64,000 bases of DNA, from assembly GCF_003350375.1 (NCBI RefSeq), contig NZ_QQAR01000010.1, positions 1 to 64,000 on the forward strand, in the 5' to 3' direction. A model generated the notes under the pieces. That model saw only the letters and a program-made list of their open reading frames with translations. It did no database searches and was not told where the DNA came from. Position 1 is the first letter of the stretch; every line of letters begins with the position of its first letter. This stretch comes from Flavobacterium sp. AG291. Lineage in GTDB: Bacteria; Bacteroidota; Bacteroidia; Flavobacteriales; Flavobacteriaceae. The position numbers and the translations under genes are program-made. This document shows positions 1 through 8,140 of the stretch, one piece after another.

Positions 1-40
1 GCTGTTAGAAATAAAATAATCCATCGGGTTTTTGCGGTAA

Positions 41-75
41 TAAAAAACCAAACCTTTTATCAAAAAGATTTGGTT
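41..75 (-). terminator. Rho-independent terminator of the methyltransferase/ABC operon
   Basis: Read on the minus strand, an imperfect hairpin (AACCAAATCTTTT loop AAAAGGTTTGGTT) is followed by a run of six T. It lies 34 bases past the stop of the methyltransferase gene. Bases 1-40 show nothing recognisable. Confidence 0.65.
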
Positions 76-108
76 ATATCATAGAAATCGAAATGGCATA
101 GTATACGC

Positions 109-729
109 CTATCTTTTTCTAAAACTACAAAATGTAAAATTCTGGATGGTATCAAAGGGAGTTTTATGGTCAATGTTGAAGCATTCCAGTTTTTCAAAAT
201 CTTTGGTGAAGGCTTCATTTAATTCTTGCTGGGAATATTGCTTTATATCAATACCGCTACATTTTTTAGGGCCATTTTCAGAAAATGTTCCTATGGTAAG
301 TAGTGCATTATTACTTAGTGCTGCATTGGCAGTGATAACATAATTGATAATGTCTTTTTCTTCGGTAAGGAAATGAAAAGCCGCACGATCATGCCAGAAA
401 TCATATTTCTCTATAGGTTCAAAATGTGCAGCATCGGCAACAATCCATTTTATTTTACGGGCATTATTGCCCAGTCTTTCTTTAGCTCTTTCCAGTGCTA
501 TTTCTGATATATCCAGCACAGTGATATCGGTATAGCCCATATCCAGTAATTGCGTAGCAAAAAAACTGTCACCACCACCTATATCAATAATCTTTGCTGT
601 TTTAGGCAGGTTGTTCTTTACTACAAAATCAAGTGATGTTTGTGGTATCGGCTGGTACCAGCTTACATCCGTTAATTGCTTGGTATCGTAGATGTTTTGC
701 CAGTGGTCTTGTCTGTTGAAGTCTTCCAT
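109..729 (-). CDS. Class I SAM-dependent methyltransferase
   Basis: A 206-residue soluble Rossmann-fold methyltransferase. The glycine-rich SAM motif I (IDIGGGDS) is at about residues 48-55, the acidic residue ending strand 2 is in VLDIS near 73, and the adenine-contacting ADAAHF is near 99-104. The WHDRAAFHFL stretch near 112-121 resembles the thiopurine/TehB-like branch of small methyltransferases, whose members act on thiols, metalloids or unknown small molecules. The substrate cannot be read from the sequence. The start codon overlaps the stop of the upstream ABC transporter gene by one base (TAATG), so the two are probably co-transcribed, although a functional link is not evident. A terminator follows the gene. 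Confidence 0.85.
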   Translation of the reverse strand: MEDFNRQDHWQNIYDTKQLTDVSWYQPIPQTSLDFVVKNNLPKTAKIIDIGGGDSFFATQLLDMGYTDITVLDISEIALERAKERLGNNARKIKWIVADAAHFEPIEKYDFWHDRAAFHFLTEEKDIINYVITANAALSNNALLTIGTFSENGPKKCSGIDIKQYSQQELNEAFTKDFEKLECFNIDHKTPFDTIQNFTFCSFRKR

Positions 730-2414
730 TAATTCTTCGGTATAGCAGCAATTAGCTTTTTAGTATAGTCTTTCTGCGGATGCGCATAGAGGGCATCGGC
801 TTCATTCATTTCTTCAATTTTTCCTTTGTTCATAACCAGTACCTGGTCGCTCATGTATTTTACCACGGCAAGGTCGTGTGATATGAAAATATAGGTAAAC
901 CCAAAGTTTTCCTTTAGCTCGTTAAGCAGGTTAAGCACCTGTGCCTGTACCGAAATATCCAGCGCAGAAACCGACTCATCACAAACAATAAGCTTAGGCT
1001 GAAGGGCAATGGTTCGGGCAATCCCGATACGCTGTCGCTGACCTCCCGAAAACTCATGTGGATAACGGTTAAAGTGTTCTTCGCCCAATCCTACTCGGTT
1101 TAGTATTTCGATGGTCTTTTCACGACGTTCCTTGTCATTTTTGTAACGCTTGTGCACCTGCATTGGTTCCATGATGGCTTTCCCTACAGTAATACGCGGG
1201 TTAAGCGATGAATAGGGATCCTGAAAAATGATCTGTATCTCTTTACGCAGGTCGCGAATTTCTCCGGTTGATAGTTTCGTCAGGTCAACACCACGGTATA
1301 GTATAGTTCCTGCAGTGGCTTTGTCAAGTTGTAGTATGGCATTACCAAGTGTCGATTTTCCGCAACCCGATTCGCCGACAAGGCCGAGGGTCTCGCCTTC
1401 ATATATCTTAAAGCTTACATCGTCAACCGCTTTAAAGCTTACATTTTTACCAAATAACCCTGCCGACGATACGTATTCTTTTTCTACATTCTTCACTTCA
1501 AGCAATGGCGTTTGGCTGTATAGTTTTTCCAGATGTGCCGCACGCTGCTGTGGCGTTACTTCTTCCGGATTTACAGTGCCTTCAAGGTAGTCCTGAATGG
1601 TAGGTAGTCGCTTAAGGCGTACATCAAGCGACGGTCGCGAACTGATAAGCGCTTTGGTATAGGTGTGTTTTGGATCATGGAATATTTCTGCAGATTCGCC
1701 CTGTTCAACGATTTCACCCCTAAACATTACGATAACCCTGTTGGCAATCTCAGATACCAATGAAAGGTCATGTGAAATAAATATGATGCTCATTTTGGTT
1801 TCCTGCTGCAGTTCTTTCAGCAACAGTATGATTTCCTGCTGAACGGTAACATCAAGAGCCGTGGTAGGTTCGTCGGCAATAAGTATTTTAGGCTTGCAGG
1901 CAATGGCCATAGCGATCATAACGCGCTGCTTTTGCCCTCCCGATATCTCATGAGGATAACGGTTGTATATCTTTTCAGGATTTGGGAGTTTTACTTTTTC
2001 AAAAAGAGAAAGCACCTCCTGTTTTATTGCTGCCGCGGTAAGTGATGTATGTTCTTTTAATATTTCTTCTACCTGATAGCCACATTTTAATGATGGATTC
2101 AACGAACTCATAGGTTCTTGAAATATCATAGCAATGTCATTCCCACGAAGGCTGCGAAGCTCCTTTTGGCTCATGGCCGAAATATCCTTGCCATCAAACT
2201 CAATTTTTCCTTCGGTTATAGCCAATATACCTTTGGGTAATAAGCCCATAACGGCTAATGAAGTAACCGATTTACCTGAACCTGATTCACCCACAATACC
2301 AAGTATCTCATTTTCATTCAAAGTAAATGAACTGTTTTTTACTATGGGAATCCACTGGCCTTCTTTACGGGCTGAAATGGTAACGTGGTCTATATGGAGG
2401 AGAGGGTTATTCAT
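729..2414 (-). CDS. ABC transporter ATP-binding protein with two ATPase domains (oligopeptide/dipeptide type)
   Basis: A 561-residue fusion of two nucleotide-binding domains, corresponding to OppD/DppD and OppF/DppF and resembling YejF/GsiA. Domain 1 has Walker A GESGSGKS (about 42-49), signature SGGQKQR and Walker B KILIADEP. Domain 2 has Walker A GESGCGKS, signature SGGQRQR and Walker B LIVCDES. Each domain is followed by the C-terminal extension typical of oligopeptide importers. It should energise uptake of peptides or related substrates at the inner membrane, but no permease or binding-protein gene is nearby, so those partners must be encoded elsewhere. The Walker B of domain 2 ends in DES rather than DEP, which is common in OppF. 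Confidence 0.93.
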   Translation of the reverse strand: MNNPLLHIDHVTISARKEGQWIPIVKNSSFTLNENEILGIVGESGSGKSVTSLAVMGLLPKGILAITEGKIEFDGKDISAMSQKELRSLRGNDIAMIFQEPMSSLNPSLKCGYQVEEILKEHTSLTAAAIKQEVLSLFEKVKLPNPEKIYNRYPHEISGGQKQRVMIAMAIACKPKILIADEPTTALDVTVQQEIILLLKELQQETKMSIIFISHDLSLVSEIANRVIVMFRGEIVEQGESAEIFHDPKHTYTKALISSRPSLDVRLKRLPTIQDYLEGTVNPEEVTPQQRAAHLEKLYSQTPLLEVKNVEKEYVSSAGLFGKNVSFKAVDDVSFKIYEGETLGLVGESGCGKSTLGNAILQLDKATAGTILYRGVDLTKLSTGEIRDLRKEIQIIFQDPYSSLNPRITVGKAIMEPMQVHKRYKNDKERREKTIEILNRVGLGEEHFNRYPHEFSGGQRQRIGIARTIALQPKLIVCDESVSALDISVQAQVLNLLNELKENFGFTYIFISHDLAVVKYMSDQVLVMNKGKIEEMNEADALYAHPQKDYTKKLIAAIPKN

Positions 2415-2435
2415 GAAGTAAAAATAGGCATTTTT

Positions 2436-2524
2436 GTCCGAAGTCCGAAGTCGGATGTCCGAAGTTAGGAGATGGTATATTGGTAATATGGATAGTGAAT
2501 GGAGCCTCTGACTTCGGACTTCAA
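2436..2524. repeat. Intergenic inverted repeat of GAAGTCCGAAGTC type
   Basis: A 13-bp exact inverted repeat (GAAGTCCGAAGTC at 2440-2452, GACTTCGGACTTC at 2510-2522) encloses further copies of the GTCCGAAGT word. It ends five bases from the stop codon of the exonuclease gene. It looks like a REP-type intergenic element. It could also act as a terminator for the exonuclease gene, but it has no T-tract. Confidence 0.6.
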
Positions 2525-2528
2525 ACCA

Positions 2529-3242
2529 CTAAACATGTATAATCTCATCATCCACCAAAAGCTCTTCTCTTCTAAAACGAAGCAGTACCTGTGCCACTGC
2601 GATAACGTCTTTTTCGCAATAGGTCACTATACGGTCAATGTCTTTCTCTACGTGGTATACATAACCTACCTGGCTGCCATCGATATCGCCTTTGGGCGAG
2701 GGGATGCCTAATATTTTAGTTAGCAGCTTTAGTGAAGTAAAACTTTTATAATCGCCAAATTTCCAAAGCTCCATGGTGTCCAGATGCGGTACTTCCCACG
2801 GTTTTTTGCCAAAAAGGTTCAGCTTAAGCGGTATCGCTATGTTGTTGATTATCATACGCCGTGCAATGAATGGAAAATCGAATTCCTTGGCATTGTGTCC
2901 GCACATAATATGTTGTGGCTGGCTGAAGTGATTGTTCAGCAGGTTGTTGAAGTCTTTTAATATTTTTGACTCTTCCCCATGAAAAGACGTTACCCTGAAG
3001 TGGCGGATATCCCCCTTAAACGTAAAGTAACCCACAGAAAGGCATACGATCTTGCCAAACTCTGCCCAGATGCCTGCTTTTTCATAAAACTCTTCAGGCG
3101 ACTGCCCATCTTTACGCTGATAGTGTGTTTTCAGGTCGTAAAGGAGTTGGGTCTCTTCGTCAAGAAGGGTATAGTTGGGTTGCTCAGGAACCGTTTCTAT
3201 ATCAAGGAAAAGTATATTTTCGAGATTTATTCTTTCTAGCAT
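2529..3242 (-). CDS. Predicted 3'-5' exonuclease, PolB-type DEDDy fold
   Basis: A 237-residue protein of the family related to the proofreading domain of B-family DNA polymerases, here as a stand-alone enzyme. Exo I is LFLDIETVPE with D14 and E16. Exo II is in CGHNAKEFDFPFI (about residues 115-127). Exo III is YCEKDVIAVA near the C-terminus, giving the Y-x3-D spacing of a DEDDy enzyme. Such enzymes remove nucleotides from 3' ends using two metal ions; the physiological substrate of this family is not established. It is monocistronic, flanked on both sides by palindromic repeats. Confidence 0.85.
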   Translation of the reverse strand: MLERINLENILFLDIETVPEQPNYTLLDEETQLLYDLKTHYQRKDGQSPEEFYEKAGIWAEFGKIVCLSVGYFTFKGDIRHFRVTSFHGEESKILKDFNNLLNNHFSQPQHIMCGHNAKEFDFPFIARRMIINNIAIPLKLNLFGKKPWEVPHLDTMELWKFGDYKSFTSLKLLTKILGIPSPKGDIDGSQVGYVYHVEKDIDRIVTYCEKDVIAVAQVLLRFRREELLVDDEIIHV

Positions 3243-3258
3243 ATTTTGTCAACGTTTC

Positions 3259-3349
3259 GTCATTGCGAGCGCAATATAATGGAGCGTTGCAATCTGAGAT
3301 TGCTTCGTCGTACCTCCCTGCCTTTGCCGGCAGGCAGGCTCGCAATGAC
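3259..3349. repeat. REP-like palindrome, GTCATTGCGAG...CTCGCAATGAC family, copy 1
   Basis: The ends GTCATTGCGAG (3259-3269) and CTCGCAATGAC (3339-3349) are perfect inverted repeats. The interior holds GGAGCGTTGCAATCT and AGATTGCTTCGTCGT, which are also present in the copy at 13791-13860. This copy carries an extra internal CCTGCC/GGCAGG stem-loop at about 3318-3338. It sits between two leftward genes. Confidence 0.85.
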
Positions 3350-3363
3350 CAATCGGGGTTGTT

Positions 3364-4578
3364 TTACTTTTTCATTGCTGTTACTTCTGCCTCTTCTTTA
3401 GTCATGGGCAGGCTGTTGCCTTTACCTTCATTGGGCTTCATAAGTCCCATCATTTTGTAGGCTTCGTCTACATATACATAAAAGTCGTTGCTGTGCGGGT
3501 CGGTAGTAGTTTGCAGTCCTTTGATATGGCCCAAGCGAACAATAATAATATCATCTTCAGGAATCACGATTACAAACTGGCCCAAGTGTCCACGAAGGTA
3601 ATACATGTCTTTACCCATATAGTTGTTAAGCCAAACCCCATAGGCATATTGCGGTGAGGCAGGAAAACGCGCATGCGTCATTTTGGCTACAGCCGTACTA
3701 TCTAAAATCTGCTCATTGTTCCATTTTCCGTTATGTTTAAGCAGTTTTCCAAAGCGGGCAAAATCGCGGGCATTACTTGCAATGCAGCAGTAGGCTTTTT
3801 CGATGCCATCAGGTTTGTCAATTTGCCAGAGTGCATCGTTATCGGCCCCCATTGGCTGCCAGAATTTTTTAGATACGTAGTCAGAAAGCGTTTCGCCGGT
3901 AGCTTTCGTAATTACCATTGCCAGAAGCTCGGTGGCACCGCTTACGTACTCGAATTCCTTACCCGGTTCTTTTATAACCGGAACTCCAAGCATGGTGTCC
4001 CAAAGGTGGTCGCCAAAGTAAGCTCGGGTAGTGATAGAAAAAGCACTGCTGTACTGCTCGCCCCAGTCAAGGCCTGTGCTCATAGACGAAAGGTCGCCCA
4101 CGGTAAGCTTTGCTGCAAGACCTTTGCCAAATTCAGGGAAATAATCGGAAACAGGTTGATCAAGGCTTTTTATCTTACCTTCCATAATGGCTTTAAACAT
4201 AGCGGCTGTAACCACGGTTTTCGCCATAGAGAAAGAGTTCGATTTGGAGTCTTTACCATAACCGTCGTAATAGCTTTCGTGCCAGATGCTGTCATTTTTA
4301 ATGATAAGATAAGCTACAGTACCAAGCTCTTTATGAACTTCTTCAAGTCTTTGGGTTGCTTTTACTTTATTGTAGTCCTTATGGGTAGCCCAGGGTTGTG
4401 AAGTGCCTTTTTTAATGGTGCGGTTATCAAAATGGGTGTAGTCATCAAGATAGGCGGTAGTCTTACCGTGAAGATACACTACGCGAACAGCTTTTATAAG
4501 ATAATCAACATCAAAAATGTACATCAGGGCAATGATTGCAGCAATAATGCCAACAAACCAAAGAAGGAATTTTTTCAT
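3364..4578 (-). CDS. Serine hydrolase, class C beta-lactamase/DD-peptidase fold, membrane anchored
   Basis: A 404-residue protein with an N-terminal membrane segment (about 4-21) and a beta-lactamase-like (PF00144-type) domain. The catalytic S-x-x-K tetrad is SMAK with Ser117 and Lys120, and the YVSG near 212 is the likely Tyr motif. Members hydrolyse esters, amides or D-amino acid peptides; this sequence does not reveal which. The N-terminal anchor suggests an envelope location. The C-terminal tail is charged. It is not a close match to known AmpC resistance enzymes, so an antibiotic-resistance role should not be assumed. Confidence 0.85.
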   Translation of the reverse strand: MKKFLLWFVGIIAAIIALMYIFDVDYLIKAVRVVYLHGKTTAYLDDYTHFDNRTIKKGTSQPWATHKDYNKVKATQRLEEVHKELGTVAYLIIKNDSIWHESYYDGYGKDSKSNSFSMAKTVVTAAMFKAIMEGKIKSLDQPVSDYFPEFGKGLAAKLTVGDLSSMSTGLDWGEQYSSAFSITTRAYFGDHLWDTMLGVPVIKEPGKEFEYVSGATELLAMVITKATGETLSDYVSKKFWQPMGADNDALWQIDKPDGIEKAYCCIASNARDFARFGKLLKHNGKWNNEQILDSTAVAKMTHARFPASPQYAYGVWLNNYMGKDMYYLRGHLGQFVIVIPEDDIIIVRLGHIKGLQTTTDPHSNDFYVYVDEAYKMMGLMKPNEGKGNSLPMTKEEAEVTAMKK

Positions 4579-4675
4579 AAGTATCGGTTAGGATGTTATG
4601 ACGAATTTACATAAAAAATGGTTAGGTTTTGAGTCTGATATTATACGAATTATAATCAATTTGCACTAAACAGGA

Positions 4676-5149
4676 TCAAAACAAACTCTGCTGAATGGGA
4701 GGTGTTTCGTGTTCCAGCAGCCATTTTTTACGCCATAATCCTCCGGCATATCCGGTTAATGAGCCATCAGATCCAATAACCCTGTGGCAGGGCACAACTA
4801 CCCAAAGCGGATTTTTGCCATTAGCCGATGCTACTGCTCGGATGGCTTTTACATCGCCTAATTTTATGGAGAGTTCCTGATAAGATGTTGTTTTTCCAAA
4901 CGGGATTTCGAGCAGGGCTTTCCATACCTTTTTTTGGAAATCGGTGCCCTGAGGATTGAGCGGAAAATCAAAAGTATTGCGTTTGCCGTCAAAATATTCG
5001 GTTAGCTGCAGGGCTGCGTTCTTAAGAGTTGCTGGTATTTTTTTAGTAACAGGAAGTTCTTCATCCAATACCCATATTTTACAGATGCCGTTTTCATCAC
5101 CCTCAATAAGGGTAATGCCAAGCGGTGTTTTTATATGAGTCTGTTCCAT
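4676..5149 (-). CDS. ogt: Methylated-DNA--protein-cysteine methyltransferase (O6-alkylguanine repair)
   Basis: A 157-residue suicide repair protein that transfers the alkyl group from O6-alkylguanine to its own cysteine. The active-site motif PCHRV is at 120-124 with acceptor Cys121. The helix-turn-helix arginine finger lies upstream in the KAIRAVASANG segment (about 101-111), and the GYAGGLWRKKWLLEHE C-terminal signature is intact. The length is typical of an Ogt/MGMT protein without an Ada regulatory domain. It is probably monocistronic: a long hairpin repeat separates it from the next upstream gene. Confidence 0.93.
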   Translation of the reverse strand: MEQTHIKTPLGITLIEGDENGICKIWVLDEELPVTKKIPATLKNAALQLTEYFDGKRNTFDFPLNPQGTDFQKKVWKALLEIPFGKTTSYQELSIKLGDVKAIRAVASANGKNPLWVVVPCHRVIGSDGSLTGYAGGLWRKKWLLEHETPPIQQSLF

Positions 5150-5215
5150 TTAGGGATTATTAGATTTTTAGACTGCTGGATTATTGGATAAAGGTAGTGA
5201 ATGTTGTGATAATTG

Positions 5216-5253
5216 ACAGACCCCTACCCCTCTCAAGAGGGGTAGGGGTCTGT
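5216..5253. repeat. Perfect 18-bp inverted repeat with 2-base loop (C-rich family)
   Basis: Left arm 5216-5233 and right arm 5236-5253 are exact complements, with core ACCCCTACCCCTCT. A T-rich stretch follows on the plus strand. It resembles the CCCC/GGGG intergenic palindromes at 8822-8883 and 27162-27182. It may also terminate transcription from the HTH gene upstream. Confidence 0.8.
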
Positions 5254-5267
5254 TACTTTTTATATTT

Positions 5268-5468
5268 TTAATCCTCTTCCCCTAATTCGAAAATCTCATT
5301 AACGGGTTTTTCAAAAAGGCGGGAGATCTTTAATGCCAATACAGTTGACGGTACAAATTTTCCGGCTTCCATGGCATTTATGGTCTGACGGCTAACGCCA
5401 ATCCTGTCAGCAAGATCCTGCTGGGTAAGGTTAAATATGGCGCGTTGCACTTTTATATTATTCTTCAT
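5268..5468 (-). CDS. Small XRE-family helix-turn-helix regulator
   Basis: A 66-residue protein that is little more than a Cro/CI-type HTH domain: LTQQDLADRIGVSRQTINAM at residues 14-33, followed by the KFVPSTVLALKISRLF helix region. The start is taken as the ATG giving MKNNIKVQR. An upstream in-frame ATG would add 26 residues unlike the family and overlap the neighbour more deeply. It overlaps the 3' end of the upstream membrane protein gene by 11 bases. Such mini-regulators commonly pair with a membrane protein whose expression they control; that pairing is inferred from synteny here. Confidence 0.88.
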   Translation of the reverse strand: MKNNIKVQRAIFNLTQQDLADRIGVSRQTINAMEAGKFVPSTVLALKISRLFEKPVNEIFELGEED

Positions 5469-5937
5469 GATCTGCGGAGTGTTTAAATGTATACAATTTC
5501 CAGTTAAAACGGATAATGAAAAATAAAAGGTGTGTAAAGAGGGCAATCATCATTACGGTATAGATTATAGATCCGTATACAAACCATACACATAAAAAGA
5601 AAAGTAAATAATTTACATAGGTTGACCAAACCAGGCTTTCTAACCTTATTTTCGCCGTCATTTCATCTTCGATCTTTTCTTTTGAAAAGGCAAAAACAAG
5701 CCCGCTTATCACAAATACTGATATTAAAAGCTCATCAAATATATCATTGGGTATAAACTCAAAATATTTCATTTTCCCAAAGATATCATCGTTCATTACG
5801 GCAAAAACTGTTATGTCTAAATTGATGATTTCTGAATCGTCTATTAATAGAAGATAGAACATTACTAATGTTGCGACAATAAACATTATACCGCTTATTG
5901 TTTTAAACTTGTGCGGAAATAAATAATTCGTTTTCAT
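5458..5937 (-). CDS. Small polytopic membrane protein paired with the HTH regulator
   Basis: A 159-residue protein with four predicted membrane segments (about residues 13-31, 71-86, 106-125 and 128-143). The loop KEKIEDEMTAKIRLESL resembles the cytoplasmic linker found in membrane partners of small XRE regulators (DUF2178/DUF3796-like architecture), but I cannot assign a family. The start is set at MKTNYLFPHK; the longer reading adds an unlikely hydrophobic leader. It is translationally coupled to the downstream HTH gene. The function is unknown. Confidence 0.75.
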   Translation of the reverse strand: MKTNYLFPHKFKTISGIMFIVATLVMFYLLLIDDSEIINLDITVFAVMNDDIFGKMKYFEFIPNDIFDELLISVFVISGLVFAFSKEKIEDEMTAKIRLESLVWSTYVNYLLFFLCVWFVYGSIIYTVMMIALFTHLLFFIIRFNWKLYTFKHSADHEE

Positions 5938-6055
5938 GATGATTGGATTTAAGTTGAAACGAATGTAAAATAAAATTTCCAATATGACAAACAAACTTTA
6001 CATTTTGTAAAATAAAAAATTCTTTTAGTAAAGAATTCGCGTCAAAACAGTTCAC

Positions 6056-6086
6056 AAAAAAAGCCCTCCGCAAAGCGGAAGGCCTT
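6056..6086 (-). terminator. Rho-independent terminator of the DUF1573 gene
   Basis: On the minus strand, a GC-rich hairpin built on CCTTCCGC/GCGGAGG is followed by TTTTTTTG. It begins 25 bases past the stop. Confidence 0.85.
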
Positions 6087-6110
6087 ATATATAGTAAGAT
6101 GATATACGAA

Positions 6111-6611
6111 TTAGTTAGCTGTAGGTGCAGTTACCGGAGCAGCCTCAGTAGCAGGAGCTAAAACTTTACCTTTGATAGTAAGGATTTTGTTTACGTCGCT
6201 GTCGTTTGTAGTTACAGTTACGTTTTTAGTGAAGCTTCCCGGAGATGCAGCGTTAAAAGTTGCAGTTACAGTAGCAGACTCACCTGGTTTAACAGGAGTC
6301 TTAGTGTAGTTTGTAGCTGTACATCCGCAAGACGCTTTTACATTAGTGATAAGTACAGTTTGTTTTGTAGTGTTTTTGAAAGTAAACTCGTGAGAAACCG
6401 GTTTACCTTTCTCAATATCACCAAAGTTGTGAGTATCTTCTTTCCAAGTGATTCCAGATGGAGTCATGTTTTTTGGAGCTTCTTGTGTTGCAGCAGTAGC
6501 AGCAGGAGCAGCAGCAGCTTTTTTAGCCGTAGCTGTTTGTGCAGAAGCACCCTGAGCAACAAAGAAGAAAGCACCAACAAGTGCAAGAGTAGATAATTTT
6601 AAAGTTTTCAT
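6111..6611 (-). CDS. Secreted DUF1573-domain protein
   Basis: A 166-residue protein with a classical signal peptide (MKTLKLSTLALVGAFFFV, then cleavage near AQGASA-QT). An Ala/Thr-rich low-complexity linker follows (about 30-50), then a DUF1573 immunoglobulin-like domain with its hallmark signature VKASCGCTATNYTK and DFN-like GESATVTATFN. The family is widespread in Bacteroidota envelopes; its role is not established, and the conserved CGC motif may bind metal or form a disulfide. The start is set at MKTLKL, four codons inside the longer frame, to give a normal signal peptide. A -7 element lies about 50 bases upstream. Confidence 0.88.
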   Translation of the reverse strand: MKTLKLSTLALVGAFFFVAQGASAQTATAKKAAAAPAATAATQEAPKNMTPSGITWKEDTHNFGDIEKGKPVSHEFTFKNTTKQTVLITNVKASCGCTATNYTKTPVKPGESATVTATFNAASPGSFTKNVTVTTNDSDVNKILTIKGKVLAPATEAAPVTAPTAN

Positions 6612-6662
6612 AATCGTAATCAATTAATATTAGTTATTAAATTTTTTCAGTTTTCTATTACA

Positions 6663-6670
6663 CAAATATA
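6663..6670 (-). promoter_or_regulatory. -7 promoter element TATATTTG for the DUF1573 gene
   Basis: On the minus strand TATATTTG matches the Bacteroidota TAnnTTTG consensus exactly, 52 bases upstream of the start codon. No well-spaced -33 TTG is evident. Confidence 0.5.
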
Positions 6671-6794
6671 TTTAGTAAAATCTTCCAATTTGTTAATCGC
6701 TTTCAAAGTATTGTTAATGACATGTTAACGGTCGTTGTTTCAGCGTTTTTTATATACAGCCCTTCACTAATTTTATACTACATTATTGTTTTGC

Positions 6795-6802
6795 TATTTT
6801 TG
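6795..6802 (+). promoter_or_regulatory. -7 promoter element TATTTTTG for the histidine kinase operon
   Basis: An exact TAnnTTTG match lies 60 bases upstream of the TTG start of the histidine kinase gene. Confidence 0.45.
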
Positions 6803-6862
6803 GAAGCAATATACTATTTATAAATAAAAACCGTAACCGGTTAAACAAATAACATTCCAAAA

Positions 6863-8140
6863 TTGAAATTCAACACGTTAAATATAATAGTTTTTATTGG
6901 TTTACTTGCAATTGTAGGGGTTTTGAGCATGCAGCTTGTGATGCTTAACCAGGCGTATACCTTCGAAAAAAAGGAGGTTGGCGAGAAAATCCACTTCGCA
7001 TTGCAGGATGTGGTAAACAAGATTTACAGAGACAATAACAATGAACTTCCTGCCGAAACGCCTATAAAAAAAGTGTCGGAAGATTATTATGTTGTGAATG
7101 TAAATGATGTTTTTGAGGCAGAAATACTTGAAGTGTACCTTCAAAATGAGTTCCAGAAAGTTAAGCTGGACATGGATTATGAATATGCCATTTACGATTG
7201 CGGATCTGACGAGATGATGTATGGAGAATATATAACCGCTGCGGGTAAAGCAAGGACCGATAAGGTTAAATGTGAAAAATGTTTTACCAAGCGTGCAGGT
7301 TTGGTTTATTATTTTGCGGTACGTTTTCCGCAACTGCGATACAGCTACATTTCTTCGCTTCAGCAGTACTGGATTTATACGGGTGTATTGTTCCTTGTAC
7401 TGATAATTTATGTGTATTCGGTTTTCCTGATGCTCAAACAAAAGAAATATACCGAGCTCCAAAAGGATTTTATCAATAACATGACGCATGAGTTCAAAAC
7501 GCCATTATCGTCCATTCTTATTGCTTCTAATTATGCTGCGAAACAGCAAGCCATTGAAAACGATCCGAAACTGAACAAATACCTTAAAATTATAATTGAG
7601 CAAAGCAATAAGCTTAACCAGCATATAGAACGTATACTTTCGGTGGCCAAGACAGAATCGTCGTTGGTATCGTTAGAGAAAAAGGAGTTTGATTTGGTAG
7701 AGCGTCTGGAACTTGTTCGTGAGAATGCTTCAATAAAATTTGAAAATGCGGTTATCACTTTAAAGAGCGCCAAACCTGAATATTTTATAAAAGCTGACGA
7801 ATTTCACTTTTACAATATTGCATACAACATAGTAGAGAATGCTGTAAAATACAGTACGGGCAAACCTGAAATAACGATTACTATAAGTGAGCCAGGTAAA
7901 GGACTTGCAATAAGTTTTAGGGATAACGGTCCGGGTATCGCCCCTGAACATATTGATTATGTGTTCGATCGTTTTTACAGGGTGCCAAGAGAGAACAAGA
8001 CCGAGGTGGAAGGTTTTGGCATCGGGCTTTTTTATGTAAAAAAGATATGCGAACTTCACGGTTGGAAAATAAGCATTCATAATAATGAGAGTGGTGGCAT
8101 CACCATTACTATTCATATTCCTAAAAGCAGCATTGTATGA
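6863..8140 (+). CDS. Two-component sensor histidine kinase
   Basis: A 425-residue membrane kinase. TM1 is at about 8-24, followed by a periplasmic sensor region (25-170) with four cysteines near 113-140 (CGSDE, then C-x2-C). TM2 is at about 171-190. The dimerisation/phosphoacceptor H-box is MTHEFKTPL with His209; the N-box is NIVENAVKYS; the G-boxes are FRDNGPGI and GFGIGLFYVK. It uses a TTG start codon; no ATG gives a complete TM1. It overlaps the downstream response regulator by four bases (ATGA), so the pair is a cognate two-component system. The signal is unknown; the C-x2-C pair could sense redox or metal, which is inference. Confidence 0.93.
   Translation: MKFNTLNIIVFIGLLAIVGVLSMQLVMLNQAYTFEKKEVGEKIHFALQDVVNKIYRDNNNELPAETPIKKVSEDYYVVNVNDVFEAEILEVYLQNEFQKVKLDMDYEYAIYDCGSDEMMYGEYITAAGKARTDKVKCEKCFTKRAGLVYYFAVRFPQLRYSYISSLQQYWIYTGVLFLVLIIYVYSVFLMLKQKKYTELQKDFINNMTHEFKTPLSSILIASNYAAKQQAIENDPKLNKYLKIIIEQSNKLNQHIERILSVAKTESSLVSLEKKEFDLVERLELVRENASIKFENAVITLKSAKPEYFIKADEFHFYNIAYNIVENAVKYSTGKPEITITISEPGKGLAISFRDNGPGIAPEHIDYVFDRFYRVPRENKTEVEGFGIGLFYVKKICELHGWKISIHNNESGGITITIHIPKSSIV

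Noticed and set aside
2436..2524. Repeated GTCCGAAGT words that could suggest a CRISPR array
   Set aside because: The repeats are too short, irregular and without spacers; they form an inverted repeat and no cas genes are present.
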